Source: an uncultured Collinsella sp. (GTDB lineage: Bacteria; Actinomycetota; Coriobacteriia; Coriobacteriales; Coriobacteriaceae). From it: a stretch of 19,529 nt of DNA. This document shows positions 14,571 to 19,529 of the stretch, piece after piece (position 1 is the stretch's first letter; the number at the start of each line of letters is the position of its first letter). Position numbers and translations under genes: made by a program. The notes beneath the pieces were generated by a model. That model was not told the DNA's origin. It was given only the letters and a program-made list of their open reading frames with translations, and did no database searches. The DNA is taken from positions 1 through 19,529 of the forward strand of contig UREM01000039.1 of the NCBI GenBank assembly GCA_900546775.1, in the 5' to 3' direction.

Positions 14571-15434
14571 ATGGCATTTAACGTTAACGCGCTCGGATTT
14601 GGCGACAACGTCGTCGATCGCTACGAGCATATCCACACCATGTATCCCGGCGGCAATGCGGTGAACTTCGCCGTTTATGCCAAGAAATGCGGTGCTGCAC
14701 GCTCTGCATACATGGGCATTTTTGGCAATGACGCCGCTGCCGAGCATGTCATTGCAAGCCTCGAGGATGAGGGTATCGAGCTTGACAAGTGCGAGCAGAT
14801 GATTGGCGAGAACGGAGCGGCTCGCGTGACCGTCGTTGACGGTGACCGTGTCTTCCTCGGTTCCAACGAGGGCGGTATCCGTGGCGATGCGCGCTATGTT
14901 CTCGATCGCTTTGACCTTTCGTACATGAAGCAGTTCGATGTGGTTCATTCGGGCAACTATTGCTTCACCGAGCGCGAGCTGCCCAAGTTGAAGGCTGCGG
15001 GCGTCACGGTCTCTTTTGACTTTTCGGACGACTCCACCGACGAGTACTACGAGCAGATTGCGCCCTACGTCGATTTTGCTTTCTTTAGTGCGGCGGATGC
15101 CGCGAGTGAGGACGAGATTCGCGAGCGTCTGGCATGGGTGAAGGGTCTGGGTCCGCGTTTTGTGTCGGCTACGGCGGGCGCCGAGGGCTGCATCGCTTAC
15201 GACGGCGAGCGTTATTACCGCCAGCTGGCTAAACCGGTAACGGACATGAAGGACACCATGGGGGCGGGCGACTCGTTCCTCACCTCGTTTTTGATGTGCT
15301 ATCTCGATTCCGCCAAGCGTGGTGAGGGTGGCGCCGAGGCCATCGAGCGCGCGCTCGACTTTGCTGCCGGGTTTGCCTCGACCGTGTGCGGCATGGAAGG
15401 TTCTTGGGGCCACGGAGCACCAATCGTCGAATAG
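14571..15434 (+). CDS. frlD: PfkB family kinase, fructoselysine 6-kinase (FrlD)-like
   Basis: The product has 287 aa. The sugar-binding YPGGNAVNFAVYAKKCG near the N-terminus and VSFDFSDD in the middle are shared with FrlD. The C-terminal PfkB signature is DTMGAGDSF, with catalytic base D234 and the anion hole GAGD. It would phosphorylate the imported Amadori compound at C6 with ATP, producing the deglycase substrate. It starts 14 nt after the deglycase stop with a GAAGGGG ribosome site, so it is in the same transcript. The C-terminal CGMEGSWGHGAP also resembles the FrlD ending. Which fructosamine it prefers is unknown. Confidence 0.87.
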   Translation: MAFNVNALGFGDNVVDRYEHIHTMYPGGNAVNFAVYAKKCGAARSAYMGIFGNDAAAEHVIASLEDEGIELDKCEQMIGENGAARVTVVDGDRVFLGSNEGGIRGDARYVLDRFDLSYMKQFDVVHSGNYCFTERELPKLKAAGVTVSFDFSDDSTDEYYEQIAPYVDFAFFSAADAASEDEIRERLAWVKGLGPRFVSATAGAEGCIAYDGERYYRQLAKPVTDMKDTMGAGDSFLTSFLMCYLDSAKRGEGGAEAIERALDFAAGFASTVCGMEGSWGHGAPIVE

Positions 15435-15504
15435 CTTAAGAAAGCGTACGGCGGTCTGGCTATGAGGCCTTGGACAGCCGATGCAAAACAATAAGCGAAA
15501 CGCG

Positions 15505-15538
15505 AAAAGGGGGCTCGCCATGTGGTGGGTCCCCTTTT
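15505..15538 (+). terminator. Intra-operon terminator-like hairpin between the two kinase genes
   Basis: AAAAGGGG (15505-15512) pairs with CCCCTTTT (15531-15538). The inner bases continue the stem with G:U pairs to a 4-nt loop, giving a long stem of about 15 bp. It ends 7 nt before the Shine-Dalgarno GGAG of the second kinase gene. The 121-nt gap holds only a weak promoter candidate (TTGGAC 15470, TAAGCG 15492). It may reduce expression of the distal genes or protect upstream mRNA. Confidence 0.75.
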
Positions 15539-15555
15539 GAACATTGGAGAAGACC

Positions 15556-16356
15556 ATGGGTATTAAAGCGTGTGCGGCTGGTTTTTGCTGTGCGGACGTC
15601 TATCAAAACATCGGCGTGTTCTATCCGACTGGTAATGGCATTGACTGGGGTATCCATCTTGCACGAATGGGCGTTTCGGTATCCGCCGTGTCGGTTGTCG
15701 GCAAGGACGAGTACGGAGACAAGATGGGAGAGGCGCTGGCCGCCGAGGGGTTTGATATCTCTCATCTGCGGGTGGAGGATGGCGACACCTCGGTGATGCT
15801 CATGGCATTGAAAGACGGCGTCGATCGCGTGCATCTCGAGGCAATCGATGGCGTAATGGAGACATATCGTCCGAATGAAGATGACCGGGCGTTTATCCTA
15901 GAGCATGACATCATTCATACCGACCTGTTTGGCAATTGTTTGGACCTCCTGCCCGAATGGCATGATGCGGGCAAGACGGTGGTTATGGACTTCTCGGTGT
16001 TCAGCCAGGATCCCGAATATGCATGCGAGGCTCATTTTCCTTACGTAGATTATGCGTTCATGTCGTTTGAAGAGGACACTCCGGAGCTGCGGGGCTGGGT
16101 ACGCCACGTGCAGGAATTGGGACCGCGCGTTGCGGTTGCCACGCTTGGCGAGAAGGGGAGCATTGCCTATGACGGTGAGCGCTTCTATGAGTGCGGGATC
16201 GTACCGGCGGAGAGGGTCGTTAATACCGTGGGTGCCGGCGATTCGTATATTGCCGGGTTTACCAAGGGCGTGATCGATGGCCTTGATATTCCGGCGTGTA
16301 TGAAGGCGGGCGCTGAGCTGTCGTCCCGAGTGATTGGTTCGTTTGAGCCGTACTAG
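15556..16356 (+). CDS. Second PfkB family kinase, FrlD-like, diverged sugar-binding loop
   Basis: The product has 266 aa. The PfkB C-terminal signature NTVGAGDSYIAGF is intact, with catalytic D229 and GAGD, so ATP-dependent kinase activity is expected. VVGKDEYGDKMGEALAAEGFDISHL is very FrlD-like. The sugar-binding loop near residue 25-35 reads YPTGNGIDWGIHLARMG instead of the YPGGNAVNFAVY of the first kinase, so the substrate probably differs. The ATG at 15556 follows TTGGAG; an in-frame TTG at 15544 would consume the ribosome site. Two FrlD-type kinases in one operon suggest two related conjugates or two steps. Confidence 0.85.
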   Translation: MGIKACAAGFCCADVYQNIGVFYPTGNGIDWGIHLARMGVSVSAVSVVGKDEYGDKMGEALAAEGFDISHLRVEDGDTSVMLMALKDGVDRVHLEAIDGVMETYRPNEDDRAFILEHDIIHTDLFGNCLDLLPEWHDAGKTVVMDFSVFSQDPEYACEAHFPYVDYAFMSFEEDTPELRGWVRHVQELGPRVAVATLGEKGSIAYDGERFYECGIVPAERVVNTVGAGDSYIAGFTKGVIDGLDIPACMKAGAELSSRVIGSFEPY

Positions 16357-16383
16357 GGTCAAATGCCTGGAAAGGAGTACGAA

Positions 16384-17244
16384 ATGGTTATCGACATGTT
16401 GGTCCAGCCCATGCTCTACGGCGAGATCTGTACGCCGGGTGATGAGCCTGATGGATTCGGTTTTTGGTCACGAGAATTTGGTATGGGGCATATGGGCCCC
16501 ATGGATTGGGATGAGCTTCAAGTCGAGATGGACGTCTGCGACGTGCAGAAGAGCGTGCTCATGCCGCTCGATGTAACCACGGCATGCGGAGGGCACTTTG
16601 GCACCAATGACCAGATTGCCATGCTGGTTGCCGCGCATCCCGATCGTCTGTGGGGATTTGCGAGCGTAGATCCGCAGGTGAGCGGTGCCGCAGGCGAATT
16701 GGAGCGCGCCTTTACCGAGTTGGGGGCAAAGGGGCTTTGCCTGCATCCGGCAAAGCAGGGTTTTGCCCCCGAAGATGTCGTGGCCGAGCCGCTTTACGAG
16801 CTGTGCGAGCGCTATAACAAGCCGGTGGTTTTTCATGCCGGTATGTCTTGGGAGCCGGGTGCAGAGCTCTCGCGCAGTAACCCGCTTGCATTTGAGCACA
16901 CAATCGCAACGCATCCAAATGTGCGTTTTAGTTTGACCCACTTTGGCTGGCCCTGGGTGCGCGAGACCGTGGCGATGCTGCTCAAGTATCCCAACTGCTA
17001 CACGGACACTTCTATCACTTACATCGATTCGCCCGAGGAGATGATGCAGCGTCTTTTCACGGTCGATATGGGGCCGCTGTGGTATGAGCGCGCGCTATCG
17101 CATCAAGTGATGTTCGCCAGCAATACGCCTCGCTTCCGTGCATTCAAACTCAAGCGGGCGCTCGATACCGTGCCCATGCGCGATGATGCGCGAGAAAGGC
17201 TCTACTGGGGTAATGCCCTGCGTTTTCTTGAAGGAGATGAGTAA
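16384..17244 (+). CDS. Amidohydrolase family 2 (TIM-barrel) protein lacking key metal ligands
   Basis: The product has 286 aa. The fold is supported by LGAKGLCLHPAKQGFAPED, KPVVFHAGMSW (H151), THPNVRFSLTHFGWPWVRE (H186) and the terminal YWGNALRFL, all typical of PF04909 proteins. The N-terminal IDxHxH is replaced by I3-D4-M-L-V-Q, and the catalytic SDxP is S-N247-T-P. Two His and the Asp of the classical metal site are therefore missing, so hydrolysis by the usual mechanism is doubtful. The ATG at 16384 follows AAAGGAG; an earlier ATG at 16363 has no ribosome site. It lies 27 nt after the second kinase and 2 nt before yjbQ. Role unknown; it may bind, isomerise or decarboxylate a pathway intermediate. 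Confidence 0.82.
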   Translation: MVIDMLVQPMLYGEICTPGDEPDGFGFWSREFGMGHMGPMDWDELQVEMDVCDVQKSVLMPLDVTTACGGHFGTNDQIAMLVAAHPDRLWGFASVDPQVSGAAGELERAFTELGAKGLCLHPAKQGFAPEDVVAEPLYELCERYNKPVVFHAGMSWEPGAELSRSNPLAFEHTIATHPNVRFSLTHFGWPWVRETVAMLLKYPNCYTDTSITYIDSPEEMMQRLFTVDMGPLWYERALSHQVMFASNTPRFRAFKLKRALDTVPMRDDARERLYWGNALRFLEGDE

Positions 17245-17246
17245 AC

Positions 17247-17675
17247 ATGGTGACGCTCGAGACATTGAGCTATCTATCGACTGCTCCGGACCAGTTCATC
17301 GATATTACCGAAGACGTGCACGCTGCCATCGAACGCAGCTCGGTGACCAATGGCTTGGCGGCGATTATTTTGTCGCATACGACCTGTGGAATCGTGGTAA
17401 ACGAGGGGCTGCCCTGCGTGGAGACGGATCTTATGGAGACGCTTGATCGCATCGCCCCACTCGAGGCCCCCTATGCGCATGCACACTTCCTGCCGAGCTA
17501 TGGAGCCACCGGCAACAACTCCTGTGGGCATATCAAGAGCATGATTTGTGGAAACAGTTGCTTCTTTCCCGTCCAAGATGGCCACATCGTGTGCGGAAGT
17601 GCCCAGAACATCTATCTTGCGGAGTTTGACGGTCCGCAGAAGCGAAAAGTGTACGTCGAGGTGCTAGGGGAGTAA
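17247..17675 (+). CDS. YjbQ family protein (UPF0047, secondary thiamine-phosphate synthase enzyme)
   Basis: The product has 142 aa, the full family length. TTCGIVVNEGLPCVETDLMETLDRIAP, YAHAHF, GHIKSMICGNSCFFPVQDGHIVCG and the ending IYLAEFDGPQKRKVYVEV follow the YjbQ pattern closely, including the conserved His, Gln/Asn and FDGP. A weak thiamine-phosphate synthase activity has been attributed to the family, but its physiological role is not settled. Its place here, 2 nt after an amidohydrolase-2-like gene and before a BtpA-like gene, points to sugar catabolism rather than thiamine synthesis; no other thiamine genes are in the window. The ribosome site is AAGGAG. Confidence 0.9.
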   Translation: MVTLETLSYLSTAPDQFIDITEDVHAAIERSSVTNGLAAIILSHTTCGIVVNEGLPCVETDLMETLDRIAPLEAPYAHAHFLPSYGATGNNSCGHIKSMICGNSCFFPVQDGHIVCGSAQNIYLAEFDGPQKRKVYVEVLGE

Positions 17676-17708
17676 CGTCCCTGCAATAACCCTATGAAGG
17701 AGCACGTT

Positions 17709-18518
17709 ATGTCGTTTCTAACTTCGATGTTCAAGAACGAAAAGCCGGTTATCGGAATGCTGCACCTGCGTCCTCTGCCGGGCGATCCGCTGTATTACCC
17801 GGGCGGAAGCGTATCGCAGGTCGTGGAAGCCGCCAAGCGCGATCTCGAGGCGTTGCAGCAGGGCGGTGTCGATGGCATTTTGATTACCAATGAGCTCTCG
17901 ATGCCCTATGAGCAGCACGTTTCTCCCTCAACCCTTGCATCGATGGGCTATGTAATCGGGACTCTGTCCCATGATTTGTCGACCCCTTGGGGAGCTGAGG
18001 CAATTTACGATGGTGATGCCACAATCGAGCTGTGCGCTGCCGTCGATGCGCAGTTCACGCGCTGCAATTTTTGCGGTGCCTGGGCCGGTGATCTCGGGCT
18101 GATTAACCGAGATTTCGCTCACACCATGCGTCGCAAGGCGGCGCTGCGCCTGGACGACCTCAAGCTTTTTCATTTCATCACGAGCGAGGGGGAGGTTTAT
18201 CTCAACGACCGCACGACTGCGGACATTGCCGATTCACTTCTCTTTAATTGCCTACCGGATGCGATGGTCATCGGCGGTTCGGCTGCCGGTCGTGGTGCTT
18301 CGGGCGAGCTTGCCGATGAGGTCCGCGAGCGTGTTGGCGAAGTACCTGTGGTATGTGGCACCGGTTGTCGCGAAAATACCGTGGCTGACGTATTTGCTCA
18401 CTACGATGGCGCGTTTGTCGGCACGTGCTTAAAGCGCGACGGAAAGCTGGATGCCCCGGTTGATGTTGAGCGGGTAGTTCGTTTTATGGCTGCCGCTCGT
18501 GCGGCGCGAGGGGAGTAG
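17709..18518 (+). CDS. BtpA/SgcQ family TIM-barrel protein
   Basis: The product has 269 aa. KPVIGMLHLRPLPGDPLYYPGGS, then a DLEALQQGGVDGILITNELSMPY segment, and AMVIGGSAAGRGAS with VPVVCGTGCRENTVADVF match the BtpA family. BtpA of cyanobacteria affects photosystem I accumulation. Heterotroph homologues such as SgcQ of the E. coli sgc cluster sit in sugar-utilisation operons with unknown activity. The phosphate-binding-like glycine loops in the C-terminal half suggest a phosphosugar ligand (inference). The ATG at 17709 follows AAGGAG with 6-nt spacing; the in-frame ATG at 17694 overlaps that site and is rejected. It lies 33 nt after yjbQ and 6 nt before the FGGY kinase. Confidence 0.88.
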   Translation: MSFLTSMFKNEKPVIGMLHLRPLPGDPLYYPGGSVSQVVEAAKRDLEALQQGGVDGILITNELSMPYEQHVSPSTLASMGYVIGTLSHDLSTPWGAEAIYDGDATIELCAAVDAQFTRCNFCGAWAGDLGLINRDFAHTMRRKAALRLDDLKLFHFITSEGEVYLNDRTTADIADSLLFNCLPDAMVIGGSAAGRGASGELADEVRERVGEVPVVCGTGCRENTVADVFAHYDGAFVGTCLKRDGKLDAPVDVERVVRFMAAARAARGE

Positions 18519-18524
18519 GCACCT

Positions 18525-19529
18525 ATGGCGCTCTATCTGGGTATTGATATTGGGACAAGCGCCTCTAAAGGCGTTTTAATCGATAATCGATGCAACATCG
18601 TTTGCCAAGCCTCTTGTGGACACGAGACGGACAACCCGCGTGATGGATGGTATCAGCATGATGCGGAGGCAGTTTGGTGGGGCGATTTTTGCCGCTTGTC
18701 GCGCGAGCTGGTGGTGCGATCGGGGGTTAACGCGGCGCAGATTGGATGCGTGGGCCTTTCCGCATTGGGTTGCGACTGCGTGCCGGTCGATACCGAGTGC
18801 AACGCGCTGGCGCCCGCGATTTTGTATGGAGTCGATGCACGTTCGAAGCCGCAGATTGACGAGCTCCTTTCCGAATATGGGTCAGATCGCGCACGCGAGC
18901 TTTTCGGGCACGATCCCTGTTCGTCAGATATTGCTCCCAAGATCTTGTGGTTTAAGCAGAATATGCCCGAGGTGCACGAACGTGCCGCGAAGTTCCTGAC
19001 GGCGTCATCGTTTCTATGCGCAAAGTTGACGGGGCGTTTTACGGTGGACCGTTATTTAGCGGAGGATTTTCTTCCCCTATATGACCGCTACACTTGGAAG
19101 GTTGATGCTCGGGAATGTGCTCGTTTCTGCCGGCCTGACCAGATGGCGGAGGTAATGTCGGCTACCGATATTGCCGGGGTGATTACGCAGTGTGCGGCTG
19201 AGGCGACGGGGCTCGCGGCAGGGACACCTGTCTTAGTGGGAACGGGCGACTCTGGTGCCGAGGCCATTTCGACGGGTGTATTTCGTCCCGGCGATATGAT
19301 GGTTCAGTTGGGGAGCACGGCGTATTTCATCTACCTAGCTGATCATATGGTCGATGATGCCCGCCTGTGGCCAGGGACGTTTATCATTCCCGGAACTTAC
19401 GGGATCTGCGCGGGGACCAATACGGCGGGTGCGCTCACATCGTGGTTGCGCCAAGAGCTGTATCGCGACGCCGTGGAGGCCGAGGGCCACGGTGGCCCCG
19501 ATGCATATTCGGTCATGGCGCATGATGCC
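18525..19529 (+). CDS. FGGY-family carbohydrate kinase (xylulokinase-like), 3'-truncated by window end
   Basis: 335 codons are visible without a stop; a full family member has about 500. The N-terminal ATPase phosphate-1 motif is LGIDIGTSASKGVLID (D8, T11, K15). The second domain begins at PVLVGTGDSGAEA with catalytic D242, followed by MMVQLGSTAYF. QHDAEAVWW is the usual xylulokinase/gluconokinase-like helix. It would phosphorylate a ketose, polyol or sugar acid with ATP; the substrate is not determinable. The ATG at 18525 follows AGGGGAG, 6 nt after the BtpA-like gene, so it belongs to the same transcript. The operon may continue beyond the window. Confidence 0.93.
   Translation, partial: MALYLGIDIGTSASKGVLIDNRCNIVCQASCGHETDNPRDGWYQHDAEAVWWGDFCRLSRELVVRSGVNAAQIGCVGLSALGCDCVPVDTECNALAPAILYGVDARSKPQIDELLSEYGSDRARELFGHDPCSSDIAPKILWFKQNMPEVHERAAKFLTASSFLCAKLTGRFTVDRYLAEDFLPLYDRYTWKVDARECARFCRPDQMAEVMSATDIAGVITQCAAEATGLAAGTPVLVGTGDSGAEAISTGVFRPGDMMVQLGSTAYFIYLADHMVDDARLWPGTFIIPGTYGICAGTNTAGALTSWLRQELYRDAVEAEGHGGPDAYSVMAHDA

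Noticed and set aside
17709..18518. Thiamine biosynthesis context for yjbQ
   Set aside because: The name of the YjbQ family suggests it, but none of the neighbouring genes encodes a thiamine pathway enzyme, and the BtpA-like and FGGY neighbours point to sugar metabolism.

Overview
The window is high-GC, densely coded bacterial chromosome. Codon use is GC-biased, Shine-Dalgarno sites are strong (GGAGG-type), and some starts are GTG. A DUF3793/flavodoxin pair, HAD phosphatases and a large sugar-amine operon fit a gut anaerobe of the class Coriobacteriia (Actinomycetota), most likely Collinsella or a close relative. That assignment is from gene content and sequence style only. No RNA genes, CRISPR arrays, IS elements or prophage structural genes were seen.

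Left part (1-4880). The window opens in the C-terminus of a polar amino-acid ABC transporter ATPase, closed by a bidirectional terminator. Next comes a minus-strand DUF3793-flavodoxin pair, divergent from a small membrane-anchored heavy-metal-associated (HMA) protein that has a CsoR-like G/C-tract palindrome in its leader. A minus-strand SOS unit follows: a Y-family polymerase overlapping a YolD-like gene, with a near-consensus promoter and an overlapping LexA box. After it lie a truncated iron-alcohol-dehydrogenase-like ORF and a long imperfect hairpin repeat.

Middle (4880-8626). pgi (glucose-6-phosphate isomerase) ends in its own terminator. Two HAD-family phosphatases follow, a Cof-type and a beta-phosphoglucomutase-like one. 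Hairpins sit directly upstream of several ribosome binding sites in this window.

Right part (8627-19529, running off the edge). A GntR/UTRA regulator with its own terminator precedes a regulatory region (tandem 9-bp direct repeats at 10-bp spacing, then a perfect 9-bp inverted repeat). From there a single long plus-strand operon appears to run: YfcC-type transporter, amidohydrolase-3-like protein, FrlC-like epimerase, FrlB-like SIS deglycase, FrlD-like PfkB kinase, internal hairpin, second diverged FrlD-like kinase, amidohydrolase-2-like protein, YjbQ, BtpA/SgcQ-like protein and an FGGY kinase cut by the window end. The FrlB/FrlC/FrlD/GntR core is the signature of Amadori-product (fructosamine, e.g. 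fructoselysine) catabolism: import, 6-phosphorylation, and deglycation to glucose-6-phosphate plus the free amine. The transporter type, the kinase duplication, two amidohydrolase-fold proteins with degraded metal sites and the YjbQ-BtpA-FGGY module are not in the classical E. coli frl operon. This operon is the best candidate for an undescribed system here. The glucose-6-phosphate it would release is the substrate of the Pgi encoded a few kb upstream.
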